Source: Sclerodactyla briareus (taxonomy: Eukaryota > Echinodermata > Holothuroidea > Dendrochirotida > Sclerodactylidae). Taken from it: 64,000 nt of DNA. The translations under genes and the position numbers were made by a program. The stretch is from positions 1 through 64,000 of the forward strand of contig JAODTK010004442.1 in assembly GCA_026419785.1 (NCBI GenBank), given 5' to 3'. Position 1 is the first letter of the stretch. Each line of letters opens with the position of its first letter. Shown here piece after piece: positions 1-13,040 of this stretch. The notes under the pieces were generated by a model, which was given only the letters and a program-made list of their open reading frames with translations, was not told the origin of the DNA and ran no database searches.

Positions 1-2660
1 CCCCCCCCCGTCACCCGTGATCGCCGGCCCATGCACAGCCCGATTTTGTATCCACAGTGTTGACGCTGATGAGTGGAAACAAAATCTGGAAAAATGTTAA
101 GAAAATATCATCTTTTTCATGGTTCGATAACTTCGAGAAATAGAAAGGATGCCTTTTACCACTAGGTAACAATATCCGACTAGGAGGCATACAAGACCAT
201 ACGATTTGACACAGCCGAGGCAGGCAAACAAGTTTTGTATATCTCTATGCTGTTATAGTACAATTGTTAAAAACTCATTCACGCTTCGATTTAGCAAACG
301 TCGTACATTCGATTCAGAGGCTTCTCAGTTCGACTTAAAAAAAAATAAACAACAATCCAGCACTTCTGAGCGAATGACGGGAAGAATAAAATCACAGAAA
401 ATCGTCGCTGTTCGCCCTGTTGTGGCCACTATAGAGTCAAAGTAGAAGGATTACCCAGGGTTCATATTAGTTCCCGAATTTCGACGAAGGACCAAAGTTG
501 CAGAATTTTCCAAGTGTTCGCGTGAATGGCAGTCTTTCTACCAGGCGTGTAAATATGAGAACGTAATGCTTCGAAAAGTTTTGTTCACAATTATGTAGAG
601 TCTGCAGGATGCTTTGGGAGGCAGAACCCCCCCCCCCCCTCCAATTTTTCTGAGATAGAAAATTCGGGCGAAATTGGGGAGAAAAAGGCAAAATGAAATG
701 AGGCCTGAATTTTCTGCGGACTTGCCTGAATTATCGATAAAATGCCTGGAAGACATGCAAAAATGTTCCGGGCGCTGGTAGTTTTCTGATGACTGACTTA
801 TAAAATCCGGGCAAAAAGTCGGCGCCCCAAATTGGAATGGTAACGTACGCCCATTGGCTTTTCCCTTCGATCCCACCATGGGACGTCGGTAGACCCTGGA
901 TCCCATGCAAACAATGCCAGAGTAGGAAATGTATTGAAAATACCATGCGTGATATGGGTCGCAATGCTTGAACGACTCGCCAAGGAAAAAGGGAAAACCC
1001 GGGTTCGAATTCTTCCTGACAAAGTTACTCCGTGGTATCAAGCAACAAGAAGAATCCTTAAACAACGTACAAACCAGTATGACAGGCACCAGAAAACTGT
1101 AGGGAGGCCCCCCCCCCCAGATGTTTACTTAATAATCGTCATAAACTGAATTGGATGATCCATGTGCGGCGATCCGTATCCTCAAGTGGGGGGGGGGGAT
1201 TGTTGTGTAGGACTATCTAAGCGGCGCGCCACCATGGGTTGGCGCCGAGCGGTCAGTCAGAAAATTTGGAATTCACAAACCCTTAGGGGCGGAAAACGGA
1301 AAACTTCTTGTGGTTTCAAGAGGCATATACCCAGCTCTAAATAGAGATATCATGTCAGAAATATCTCATATTCAACATTCTAATTAGTTTTTCTTAAGTT
1401 TTTTTTATCCGAATTTCGAGGCTCTCTTATATTATCCATTGGGGAAGATTACAGCCCACGTATTGTATTCAGGCCTATGCAAGTAGGGAGCCTGAGGGTT
1501 TACAGTCATTTCGTATTATCCAATAGCAAATTGCTTTTTATTTTATTATATGCGGGTTATGTTGTTTTACGGGGTTACGGAACGTTCTCTCTCCTCTTAC
1601 AGAAGTTGCCCCGGTCATTAAGGTATCAAGCACCACAGCACATGAGCAGGGAACAAGCGTGCCCCCCCCCCCCCCTCCACGACCCCCACGCCGGCAACTC
1701 ACAGCCACAATGTACGATGTTGTAAATTATTTCAAGGCTTTCAAGTCGCTACCCAATGCTCAGACTAACTTAATTCCGATTTATTGTCTGGATAAAAATG
1801 TCTTGTTAGCAAGGTAGTTTACGAGAAGCACCCCAACACCTTCCTTCGCTCGTCGCAACTTTCAAGAACTTCTGGGCAATGATTTGGGGGGTCAATTCCC
1901 TTTCAGGATTGGGAATGTATTAGAATTACCATCAAGTGGTTAAAGAGTGCTGTCCAGTTGTATTCCTTAACCAGGTTTTGATACGCATGAGTGGCCACTG
2001 AAAGAGCTTTTAAGATGAACAGTGAGCTCGCGGAGAAAATACGAACGAGCCGCAGGGATGCTCTACCGACATGGGAACAACTTCTGTACCTGGTGGTTCG
2101 GTGCAACCCAGATTTTCCCTGATGTCATTCAACTTGTCATGGACGGAATGTTCCTAAATTATTCCAGAAGAGGAGTTTCAACAGGCCTCCGCTAGCTCCG
2201 GGTACTTCTGGATCACTGACTTGTCAACCTCTCAGCACCAGCAGGAGTGAAGACTCCAGTTAGAGAGGGCAGCATTCTAGGACAGAGAAGTACTACACAC
2301 GGTGAGCGTTTCACGCTCTGAGTGGGTGGTACGTATACCACGAAATACTGCCCGCACCGAGACGTGGGGGAATTTCCTTTTGCGGGGTTGTGTGGGGAAG
2401 CCTCCATAGCATCTACACGCTCCACCATGTCCTCGGCTTCCACGAACATCATCTCTGAAACTTTTACTGTCGCGCATTGCACCCCTTCTCGTTTAGCAAT
2501 GTCTTACGCTTGGAGCATTGCCGTTAGTTTGTCCGTACCTTGAGACCCTGTAAGGGCCTCCATCACCCCAAGGAGATGGCAGCGGAGCCATTGAGTCCGA
2601 GGAGGAAACACTTGCTCTCTAAGGTATGTACAGGCCACTTGCTCGAGAAGCTGCGTGGGT
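1..2660. other. Region without recognisable gene
   Basis: No open frame here is long or recognisable on either strand; the longest, on the minus strand near 540-1090, reads through a C-run and resembles no family I know. Runs of C or G occur near 630, 1110, 1190 and 1660 and probably mark eroded transposon fragments like the clearer copies further on. Nothing else is supported. Confidence 0.6.
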
Positions 2661-2775
2661 GGTTTCCGACCAGGGGCGGCATCATGGGGGGGGGGGGGGG
2701 GGACGGGGGGACAGGTCCTCCCCAATATTTCGGTTGGGGGACGCATGCATTTTGTCCCCCCCCCACCCCATATTG
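2661..2775 (+). mobile_element. hAT-like non-autonomous element fragment with poly(G)/poly(C)
   Basis: It begins CCAGGGGCGGCATC, resembling hAT-type termini of the CAGGGGCGG type. A long G-run, a GGACAGGTCCTCCCC segment, a central T/G-rich part and a C-run follow. The same layout recurs at 4,800-4,922 and 29,777-29,862, so a dispersed family is likely. The right terminus and target duplication were not found. Confidence 0.5.
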
Positions 2776-3207
2776 AAGCCTGATGCTTTTCGCTGACCAT
2801 GATCAGGCTATCCAGCAGTACCGTGTTTTAAAAAACAGATGAAGATGACCTAAAATGATCAAGTTGAGTGAATGTATTCGCCTCCATTTCGAAAATTTTT
2901 GCGCGGGTATTTCATGCGCCGTAGGGTTTCAGACACATGAGGCCTTATGAAGGAATATGAGGTTCCTTAACAGAAAATGCGTGCATTTCTCTGGGTTGTC
3001 TTAATTATCAATGAAATCATCCCCATCGGTGCATAAGACCGGCTACCAGCTTGGTGTGTTGTCATTAATCGGATGTTGTGTCGATTCCCGCTACGGGACC
3101 AGTTAATTAAATATAAACAAACTAACATACAAATAGATATCTTGAGGAGAAGGGGTTTGAGGCGACACGCGGTAGGTCTACACATGGGCGGGATCTGTTT
3201 TTCCAGT

Positions 3208-3755
3208 CATGGGTATGGAGCGACCACGTGTTGAAGTTGGGTGCACGGTGCAATACTATGATATGAGGGCACCGGTGTGGCATCGAAAATGCAGGCGGCC
3301 AGGGCAGGCCACCAATGGCTGTATCAAAAAGACATGATTTCGAAAAATTCAGTTGAAGAAAAGGCTAAGTCCCAATAGTTGACGGAACTTTTCGATGGAA
3401 TGCCCAAGTGTGTAAAGAAGGTTGAGGCGATGGGTTAAGTCTACCACCTGGCGGCACCTGTGAATTTTTTTGGCATATCTGTGTGTTGCTTCTCGCAAAT
3501 TATAAAATAGAGGAGTCCGCAATCAATTCTGGGTTGCGACCACTTGTTGAAAGTTGGGTGCGTGCCGGTGCACATACTGAGGGGCGGGCACAACAGTACG
3601 AGTGGGACTCCGAAATAGCCGTCGTGAAGATTCGGCCAGGAACGCCACAAAATTCTTGCAAAGACATGATTCAAAATTCAGGTGGAAATAAGTCTATATC
3701 CAAAGAATTTCTGACTGGACTTTTTTTCCGATGGAATATCCATAAGTGCAAAATT
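3208..3755. repeat. Diverged tandem duplication (period about 312 bp)
   Basis: Two units at about 3,208-3,415 and 3,523-3,755 share ordered blocks: GCGACCACKTGTTGAARGTTGGGTGC-type sequence at the start, AAAGACATGATT followed by an AATTCAG block in the middle, and CTTTT..CGATGGAAT near the end. Indels separate the copies, so the duplication is old. A 106-codon open frame crosses unit 2 but is not conserved in unit 1, arguing against coding function. Confidence 0.6.
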
Positions 3756-4799
3756 TTCGCGTTGCAGTTTTACTGCTGTGTTAACTCTTTGTCCACTGTC
3801 TAGTCCCAATTGAATTGTTCTCCCCCGCTCATGTGGTCCGCAAAGAAGACAATGTGTGCCGTAAATCTTTGAATAAAAAACTCATGCTAAGTGATAGGCC
3901 AGAGAGTCTGGGGTCCTGCCGTGCAATGTCTTTGGTCAAATTGGCTAACCTGCAAAATCTCGGCTTCGCGCGAACGTAGTGGTGGTTTGCCTTTGCCCAT
4001 TTCCATTGCTGCTCTCATGACCTATACCACTTGCATCGTAATTTTAGAATATTCATAGCACCCAACGCATAACCTTGAAATTGAACTCTGAATGCGATGA
4101 TTTTTGGAGAACCTTCCCTAAAATAACAAATGTTATCAATTTAGGAATGCTGCTACTGTCCCCATAAGGCACGGGAAGTATGTCTGCAATCTAGGGGGTC
4201 CTTCCAAACGGAATTTTTTGTACGCTACCCGCCAACTAATGGTGGCGATCCGCTTAGGTAGTTTTCATCTTGTCCGCCCCCCCCCCCAATCGCCAACACA
4301 AATCGCCCCCTTGTTTCCGAAGCATCTACCTGTGTCATCGAGAGCACTGAGTGGGGATTTGTAGTTCTTCAAGAGCGATGATTAAAGCCGACTTCCTGGT
4401 TAGCCATCGTGTCGGCAGATGGGACCTCGCCCGCGGGTTGGTCCGAATTGATGCCATGGTACAGATTCTTGAATTTTCCCGGACTGCGTATAAAGAGTCC
4501 CCAATACTGAGTCGCGTCCAGGGCATCTCGACTCAGTGGTGCGGCTTCGGCTGCGTTAGCGTTACTAGAATTTGTTATGTGGTCACCGCAGTGAGTTTAT
4601 AGGGCAAGTGGTTGACTCTCTTTTATTTTTAGCCTGGTACCCACTGTAGGCTCCGACATGTTTTGATGCGCCGTCTATGTTTTTGCCGCCCGTACGTTTG
4701 ATATCGGTAGCTGAGTCCGTAGAAGAACATCAACCCACATCTCTGCTATTGCTTTCCCCCCGTTGTGGAATGTATAGTCGATACAAACCGATGGAAATT
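3756..4799. other. Region without recognisable gene
   Basis: Only a C-run near 4,277 and short open frames on both strands are seen. No domain, splice-bounded exon or repeat copy was recognised. Confidence 0.55.
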
Positions 4800-4922
4800 A
4801 ATCCCCAATTTCCTGATGTCTTGGCTCAAATCATGGGGGGGTGGATATTGTATAGCATATCCCCCCCCCCACACTTTTGGGTGGGGGATACATCCCCACA
4901 TCCCTCCCAGATCGCCGCCCCT
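4800..4922 (-). mobile_element. hAT-like poly(G)/poly(C) element fragment
   Basis: Read on the minus strand it starts CAGGGGCGGCGATCTGGG, then a GGGATGTATCCCCC-type block, a C-rich tract and a G-run. Terminus and internal order match the fragment at 2,661-2,775 in opposite orientation. No transposase frame is present. Confidence 0.5.
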
Positions 4923-5165
4923 GGGCTGATCATATATGAACACTGCTATTCCTAGCACCAACAAGGTCCCAAAACTGCCCAGAAAATACTTGTATAGGCC
5001 CACTATCACATCTTCAAAGAGAATGCCTATACCGGCAAAGTCTAGTAATTGACCGACGGCGTCAAAACTATACAAAAACAGATTGGGGGCCTTCCAGCGG
5101 AGAGGGGCGGAATGATACTTCCTTCTTGCAGTCTTGTTATTTGTTTTCACTCTGTCGAACTGCAA

Positions 5166-8100
5166 TTCTTATTTTCCTCCAACTAGCTTGATTTTCCCCG
5201 ACTTCGTGCAGAGGTGGGGGCATGCACCATGCTTCCTGCAATCCCCACCCACATGGCCACGTACTCCACTGCGTGCTAGTGTACTCACGCCGCCACATTG
5301 CAAGTATGCCATTATATATCTTGCTCGAAAACTAACTCCATTTCCATCCCCTTCCACAAGATTATACAGAGGTGATCCTTTGCACAAGACGTACGGGTCC
5401 GCTGCTCAAAGATTCTCTAGAGATCGCTCCTACACCATTCGAACGCCTTGCCGAGGCGATATAGTTTTAAAAAAGAAAAACAAATAATTGCCAGGCACAT
5501 AAGAGAGTGTAGCAGTTGCGTACGCATGGGGCGGGGGGGGGGGGCGTTGTGGCACCCCCCCCCCATCATGACCCATGTGATCAATACATTTTTGACCCCA
5601 AAACCATTTTCTAACTGTTCAGTAAACGTTCTACAGCTGTTGTATCAAATATTGCAACAGGCAACAGGCCTCTTCAAATTGGGCTATAATCCTTGAAGAG
5701 CAGTTTTTTTACAACTGGCGCTGATATAGCCACCGTATGCTTCGTGAGTTCCTGGTTCCAATGAGCAGGATAATGTTATAAAGCACCTTGAGCAGCTGTT
5801 AGCTGGATATGTGCGCTATAAACGAACATCATTATCATTATAGCATGTGTCGAGGGGTCCAGAAACTGCATTTATTCGTAAATAGGGAGGGCGAGGCGAT
5901 AAATGAGGGCGCACTCCCCATGGGTCCTACCTCACCCCCCCCCCCCCCCACCCCACCCCCCATCCAATGCATATCTCGTACGCCACTGAGTGGTAGCCCC
6001 ATTCTAGTTAGAGCGAAATCTGGTCATCACCATCACAATTTCCTTTCTGGCACAATAATACCCTTCTTTCAATCAAGTGGTGACGTGGAATGACATGAGC
6101 GGTAGAGACCATACAACAACTCGAGGTCATTGATATATCTATCACAATCCCCTTGACCGGGAGCCTACCCACACTGCAACTGCTCCCGATATTCCACGAG
6201 TTGCCTCAATGGTAGGCTTGTTTACAGGCGGTTCAGTCTTCATAATTTCATGGATGCAACACCATCCAACCGGAATATCAAGCATGGGGAATCGGCATTA
6301 GTCGTACAAAACCTTGAAGTATCCAGCCCAGCGGGCCTTACAACAGATATCATCAGATCTCGTCACCACCTACCTGGTCAGCTGGGCATCTCCGAGTCTA
6401 GCAACTGACCCTCACTCGCTTATTAGGCCACTGAGAGTCCAAATATCTCTCCACCGACTCACGAAGGCGCTGGGCTTCCATTTCCAGATTTCCCGGTCAC
6501 GACTTTGATTCCTGCGAGTCCATCGACGACCTCATGGTTCGAAGCCGCAGGTATGACCATTCTCGACAGTTACCCTAGGGCCTTCCAAAACCAGCCACAG
6601 GTGTTGACCAGTGTTCACAGTTACTCTGGGGCCTTCCAGAATCTCCAGATTTGCACCGGTGGATCTCGCGTTCCATGGAACAGCTCCTGGGGGAATCATC
6701 CTATTAGGCCCCCAGGTTATCCTAGGGGATTTAATTGCTTCCAAGTTCCAATCAGGCCTGTTATGCTCACCAATATTACTGTAAAGTGATCAGGCCCGAG
6801 GCTCAAAATAATTCATGAAGATGGAATAACTAAAAGCCTGTAACTCTCACATGATGCAAATATAGGAGAGAAGCCATCTACGTTTGCCTCCTAGGTTTTT
6901 CGTTGAGCATGTTATCACTGACATTGACAATAGTAGAAGTCCCTCGTCATCATTTAGCTATAGAATTTGGGGAAGCTTCCGAAGGTGCGCGGTCGGTCTG
7001 GACGTATGCGGTTCGAATCGGAAGGCTTGGGATTATTAGGAGTATTTATACTTAATACACTAGTGACTGCCATCGGCATGGGGTTTGAAAGGAGGGTACG
7101 GACCCCCCTCCCTCATTTTTTGGCCGACGCCTATGATTTTATTCTACTCGTACTACTCATCATGTCGGCATGGCCGGCCCTCCATCCCCGAGTCCGGCAC
7201 GTGCACTGAAGATGATGAACCGTAAGAAAGAATTTGTGTTGTTATTGTTTATTCATAGTATATTGCACTTTGTGTTCTTTAAAAAAAAAAAAAAAAAAAA
7301 ACTCTTCTAGAATATAGATTCATTTTGAAATGATTAAGAATTGGATATGATTGAAAATACTGATGGCCAAAGTACCAGGGCCAAAAAAACACAGAATGAG
7401 TTGCAACAGACGCGATCGTGAACGTTTAGTAGCTGCGGAGACACTCAGGGACACCAAAATAATCCCAAACTTGTTTGAGGGTTTCACTATTCCTTCTCAT
7501 CCTCCTCACCCCTAATCTGCCTCGTAACCTTTGAATTTCCCCCCTTTGAATTTTTATTACCTACTGACGACCTACAAAAGACGGCACCATTCTTACCACT
7601 TACTGCTACCAGTTACTCCATGTATGAAGTGTCATTTTGATACACCACTCTTGCACGGTGTATTCATTTGACCTGTAATAACCACAATGACATTGAAATA
7701 AGGCTTCACCAAAATCCGGGCGGCAAAGTAGCCTCGGATCAAATAAGCATATCCCATCTGCTTTCTTTCATGATGATTTGAGAAACACTCTTGTGACCCT
7801 GCTTCAAGGCATTAGACCTGAATAATCACAACAGTAATAATATTATTATCATCCTATATACCAAGCCGTACCCCTCGGAAGTTATGAACGAATGGGATGA
7901 ACAGACATTGTGACTGGTTGAGCTGCTCAACCACGGCTAATAAAAAACACCCTCCCGGTGATACATACCAATACAGGCTAACAGCTGAAATACAATGGTT
8001 GGAACAACCATACACATCTTGATGATTTATTCGTAATCGATGACGTTAAGCCTCTTGATAATTTATTCAGCATATATATTATACATATTTTAAAAATCAA

Positions 8101-8612
8101 TATTCTTCTCAGATGGCACATAATGATAGGCAAATGTTGATCAGTTACAATCCCTGAAGCAAACGTACATTGGCAAAAGGCTTTTTCTCTTCATCACAAC
8201 AAACAATTGAATGCTATTTCAATAGTCAACAGTTCGGCACCACAGAGGTGAGAATGCACAACATTCCTAATTACAGCAGTTCAATGTTTCTGTCGGGACT
8301 TCAGCCCAAGCTCCACCTCCACACACATAAACAACCACCCACACACATACACACACTCACGCTTCCTCTCCGTGGCAAATCGGCAGTGCACGCATCATTA
8401 TTCATCTAATTACCACTAGAGGAAGAAATCATCTTCATATTCGATCACTGCTCCCCAAAACTATTGGAATGTGAATTCACAGACTGTGACTAACCATAAT
8501 TTGATCTGTTTTTATCATGAATATAGAACTTTTGATCAGTTGAATTTGGGAATATAAAAAAAATAGATGTGTTTATATACATGATGATATATGAGCATCA
8601 TCCTCTAATAAA
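5166..8612. other. Region without recognisable gene
   Basis: It contains G/C-runs near 5,530-5,567 and 5,935-5,952, a short duplicated motif (CAGTTACYCT followed by a GGCCTTCCA block at about 6,570 and 6,617), and a 20-nt poly(A) at 7,281-7,300 that may be the tail of a decayed retroelement. No gene was recognised. Confidence 0.5.
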
Positions 8613-9217
8613 TTAAAGCGACTACTGCAGGCTGATTTATACAGAGGGCTTAATTGAGAGCTGGACAAACACTGAAGCGTCAGTCTGAACCGGCTGTTCA
8701 TAGGACTTTCCGTACAGAGTTATAGTCATTGAAGTTTGTCTATTGTGAAGGATGTGTATTGCCCCCAAGATCGAAGCATCCCATCATGCAATAATAAAGG
8801 ATGTCATACTTGCACAACCCTGCAAACATTATTTGTGTTCTATTGAAAATTCAAACATTAATTTCACTTCGAAAAGCATCTAGTCTATGGGAGAGGATTG
8901 CTGTAGTGGTTGGTAGGTGTTGATGGTTACTTTGTGAGAGAAAGGCAAAAACAGAACTTCTGCTAATGTTGACTTACTCAACAAAATGAAACAATCAAAT
9001 ACATAACATATTTTCCTGTGTTGTCCCTGTGGGATGTCATGCCATTATTGCGCAATTGGGATTCTCCCCAATTTCTCAGCTTGATGGCCCAAACTTTGAA
9101 GGCCGATAACTCCACATAGGAACATATCCTATTGAAATGGAGTTTGGACCTATGGATACAGCTTCCATTCTCCACAATATAACCTCTGTTGTATTCGAGC
9201 CTGCAGTTGTCCTTTAA
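8613..9217. mobile_element. MITE, copy A of the TTAAAGG-CAACTGCAGG family
   Basis: About 605 bp. The left end is TTAAAG followed by ACTACTGCAGG; the right end is CCTGCAGTTGTCCTTTAA, an inverted match. The interior matches copies at 10,858 and, in reverse, 41,731, including shared segments around CATAGGACTTTCCG, a GCATCCCAT block and CTCCACATAGGAACAT. TTAA at both ends could be the target duplication. No transposase is encoded. Confidence 0.8.
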
Positions 9218-9657
9218 TGGTACTAAGGAAAAATACAATGCAGGCACATTTTTCAATGCAGTGAATTGTTACAAAGCCCAAATGTGACACACCAACTAGA
9301 TTTTATCTATGTTGGTCCACACAGCAACATACAAGATGTTTTCAAAAGGGTGGGTCTGCCATCAGCTCTTTTGTTCTGCCTGCATCTCCCGTCTGCCCAC
9401 GGACACATTTCAGGGGTTGCTAGGTGGGAAATGAACAACCCATTTTACATGCAGAACAACAGACCAGTGCTATTTAGCATCCATTGCCATGCTGCGTTTT
9501 TCCTCCCCTCCCTTCCAGTTTTTGAACCTCTTCACCTCAGAAAATCGCTCAAAACTGTGGTGATAAATCACTCCAACCCCACTCTATTGTCATCGCTGTT
9601 GGTTTGATCCGTGGCACTCTACGAGGCTTCCCACCTGTGAGGTCACAATAAATCAGG
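9218..9657. other. Unrecognised spacer between two MITEs
   Basis: A 113-codon open frame runs on the plus strand (9,266-9,607), but it resembles no family I know and shows no clear splice context. I would not call it a gene without a homology search. Confidence 0.4.
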
Positions 9658-9665
9658 TTGTAACT

Positions 9666-10015
9666 GGGGCTGTGCTCAACTAAACGATTATTTGATTATT
9701 AAGGTAACGATGAATCATTAATCGATCAAGAATATCCAGTTCAATTAATCGTGAGCTATGAAATAAGCAACGTTTTTCTGTTTTTTTTCCCCGTTCTGGC
9801 CAGTGTTCAGACTCTAGACACCCCTTAATATTGTAGCAGAGAAAGCTTAGACAGTCTGCCTTAATTATGTGATTGATAATGTAATGTGCAGGAGAATTAC
9901 TGAATCAGCCCTCCCCTGTATACATATTATTACCTACCAGAACAAATACAAATGATTACATGTTTTAACAATTGATCAATCAAATAATGGATTAATTGTG
10001 AGGGCACAGCCCCAG
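9666..10015. mobile_element. hAT-type MITE with 8-bp target duplication
   Basis: About 350 bp, left end GGGGCTGTGC and right end GCACAGCCCCAG, which are inverted matches typical of hAT non-autonomous elements. The 8-mer TTGTAACT lies directly left (9,658-9,665) and right (10,016-10,023), the duplication length expected for hAT. The interior is AT-rich, with several ATTAATCGAT-like palindromic words and no coding potential. Confidence 0.85.
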
Positions 10016-10023
10016 TTGTAACT

Positions 10024-10857
10024 GCTGTTGGCTACTGTAGCAATACGCCTGCAGTACCCACCCTCTGGTCCTTGACAGCCAACTTGCCAACCATGCAATG
10101 CATGGATCCTGGCTGTAAAGAGTATTTAACATCAGATGACTTTGCAGGGTACAGGCAGGGCCAGATTTGAGAAGGTAAGAAAATCTAACAGGGGTTTCCA
10201 GTTATTTGGCACTTCATTTCTCACTTATGCACTTATTCACTCATGCAATGGACCACACAACATGACAGCGGGTTCCACTCTAAATCTTGGTATGACCTGG
10301 GCAGGAGTTGAACCACCTGGCCTCAAGTGCTTGGGTGGTGCGTTGTTAGTAGGCTCAGTGATATGTTAGGCACTAGGTACCTGAACGGAACTGGAGGACA
10401 ATTATTAGATTTGGACTTTTCCAAACACACTCTGAATTCGCCACGACATGATACATTCAAGGATTCCTTGTTGAATCGTGATTACACTTATAGCTAGTTT
10501 TGTAGTACATTCCTATGTATCGTAAGGGCCTCCCATTTGAATTGTTGGCATTCCTCTGTTTTCCTAATTCATGGAGTCATGTTTCAATCAAATGCCAGAT
10601 GGGGACCAAGAATCGACACCCACTACTAACTAATACTATACTATATGAGGATTCTTAATCAACTTTACAGTGATTTGTAAAATCTCAAAATGTGTGGAAC
10701 GATGGATTTACTACAAAGCAGGACAAGGTAATAATAAAACCACAAGCCAATGAAGAAGAGAATGCACAAAATGGAAGCAGGAAAACATTCATACAATGAT
10801 AGTACTGATCTGCAAATTAATACTTGTCAATATTATTGCTTTGGTAAACCTGATGTG
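10024..10857. other. Region without recognisable gene
   Basis: A 77-codon plus-strand open frame near 10,136-10,369 has no recognisable similarity. No repeat copy or RNA gene was identified. Confidence 0.5.
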
Positions 10858-11441
10858 TTAAAGGACAACTGCAGGATGATTTATACAGGGCTAATTTAAT
10901 AGATGGATAAGAAACTGAATGCGTTAGTCGAAACCGGAAGTTCATAGGACTTTCCGTTATGGAGTATAGTCATTTGAAGTTGTGTATGTGAAGCAAGTGT
11001 ATTGCGCAAGATCGAAATGCATCCCATCAGCAATAATAAATGATGTCATTCTTGCACAACCCCATATTTGTTTGCCTTGAAGTTCAAACATTAATTCACT
11101 TCGAAAAGCATGTAGTCTATGGGAGAAAATTGCGGTAGTGGGTTGGTAGGTGTATGGTTACTTTGGTGAGAGAAAGACAAAGAACTTCTGCTAAATGTTG
11201 ACCTTATTCAAAGAAATGAAACAATCAAATACATACGCATAATGTCCCTGTGTTGTCCATGTGTGATGTCATGCATTATTGCGCAATTGGAATTCTCCCA
11301 AAGTTCTCTGTCTAAACCCAAACTTTGGAGGCCAATAACTCCACATAGGAACATCGTATTGGAAAGGGGTGTGGACCTATGAACAGTTCCCATTCTCACA
11401 AAATGACCTCTGTTGTATCCAAGCCTGCAGTTGCCCTTTAA
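10858..11441. mobile_element. MITE, copy B (best preserved ends)
   Basis: 584 bp, from TTAAAGGACAACTGCAGG to CCTGCAGTTGCCCTTTAA; the two ends are inverted repeats with one mismatch. The interior is collinear with copy A at 8,613-9,217. TTAA at both ends is compatible with a TTAA target duplication but is also part of the inverted repeat, so the superfamily stays open. Confidence 0.85.
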
Positions 11442-11760
11442 AATGTTGATTCAGAGACAGGTCTGTCTCTCTGCAGTATCAATTAGGTCAGCATAGATGA
11501 AGGTGAAGAGGGAACCCTAAACATAATAGCAAATCAGAAAGGAAGCACTCTCACACAGCTCATACAAAATGATGTGTAGGCCTATGAATATGACGGTACA
11601 GAGAGAAAAGGTTAATTACTTCCACACACTTTCTGATGTCGGAGCACATTTCCTTAATACCTCCCACTATTCAGCATACATGACTATAATCTATTGACCC
11701 GACATGGGTTGCTTCTGAAACACCTGTTTGAGAGATTAAAGAAATGCAGGATGAATGCTG

Positions 11761-12056
11761 GAGAAAAAACTGAAGCATCAGTCCGAACTCGAATTCATAT
11801 GACTTTTCCGTTACAGAGTTACAGTCCTTTGAAGTTTGTGCATGTGTATTGTGCAAGAGATGCGAGAAGCATCCCATAATGCAATAATAAATGATATTCA
11901 CACTTTCACAATTGCCCTGCAAACAATCTTTGTTTTCAATTGCAATCCTCACATTATTGTTACTTCGAGAAGCATTTACTCGATGGGGAGAGGATTCGGT
12001 AGGGGTTTGGTAGGTGTTATGGTTTCTTCAGTGAGAGAGAGACAACAGAACTTAAT
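11761..12056. mobile_element. MITE, copy C (partial)
   Basis: Collinear with the first half of copies A and B: shared blocks begin at ACTGAAGCATCAGTC, pass through a GACTTTTCCGTTACAGAG block, and end at a GAGACAACAGAACTT block. The left terminus and the whole right half are missing. Confidence 0.7.
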
Positions 12057-12553
12057 GGAAATATTGATTAGCATGGTAATAAAGTTCTCTGAAGGGCTTG
12101 GATCACTCCAGTGGATAGGTGCCATATTACCCCATATAAGTATCAAAGATTGATATTAATATTGGGGCTGGCAGTGGTTTTTAAATTTGAGGGCCAATAC
12201 ACAATCCAATCCACATCAATGAAACTATGTCACTTTTGTACTTTAACCATGAGTCAGTGAAAATTAGGAATGAGTAATGCTTCAGAGATTTTTTTTTTCA
12301 ATGTGGCCCTGTGAGTTCTGTCCTAAAAATAATAGAAATGTGAAAATACTGACAACAAGGCAACTACATTTGAGTTATTGACTCAAGTCATCTGTGTTGG
12401 AAATAAACTAATGTGAGTGTTCAAGTTTGGGTTAGCGGCTTGGCGTGGACAGCAAGCCTGTGAGGGGGGACAATACCCCACAACTGTGAGGATGCTCTAG
12501 TTGACAATTTTCACTCAGTTATTAGAGGCTGGGCTCATTCGTGAGTTTTGTAC

Positions 12554-13040
12554 ACTGTAAGTATGGAGCTTTCGAGGACAAAACGAGGCCGAGGCTGGCC
12601 TGGACTACATCCCTGGTTATTAATTTCATACAGTGAGGGTATGTCCCCCTATGGTTGAATGTGACATCCCTCTATGGGGCTACAGAGAAGTACAGCAGTC
12701 CAGGGTCATTTGCAAGGTATCATCTGGGGTCAGGGGCTCTCCAACCTCAGCGGAACATCATAGAAGGAGCCATTGTCTGGAAAAACTGATCCACTATATA
12801 TGGCGGCCTCAAGGCCAAAATGAGGCCGAGGCTGGCCTCGACTACATCCCTGGTTATTAGTTTTTCTACAGTGAGGGTATGTCCCCCTATGGTTGAATGT
12901 GACATCCCTCTATGGGGCTACAGAGAAGTACAGTAGTCCAGGGTCATTTGCAAGGTATCATCTGGGGTCAGGGGCTCTCCAACCTCAGCGGAACATCATA
13001 GAAGGAGCCATTGTCTGGCCAAACTGGTCCACTGTGTGTC
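12554..13040. repeat. Tandem duplication, period 238 bp
   Basis: Two nearly identical units, about 12,554-12,798 and 12,792-13,030, offset by 238 bp (GAGGGTATGTCCCCC at 12,635 and 12,873). Each carries a GAGGCCGAGGCTGGCCT block and the stretch that on the minus strand is the C-terminal tail and 3' flank of the candidate exon at 12,968-13,294. High identity suggests a recent unequal exchange. Confidence 0.85.

Noticed and set aside
1477..1725. Small gene with a hydrophobic N-terminus
   Set aside because: The frame crosses a C-run and has no homologue that I recognise.
4938..5165. Minus-strand frame with two hydrophobic stretches (LFLYSFDAVGQLLDF, GTLLVLGIAVFIYD)
   Set aside because: No family match, it runs straight into a hAT-like fragment, and no splice or start evidence supports it; possibly chance or an old element.
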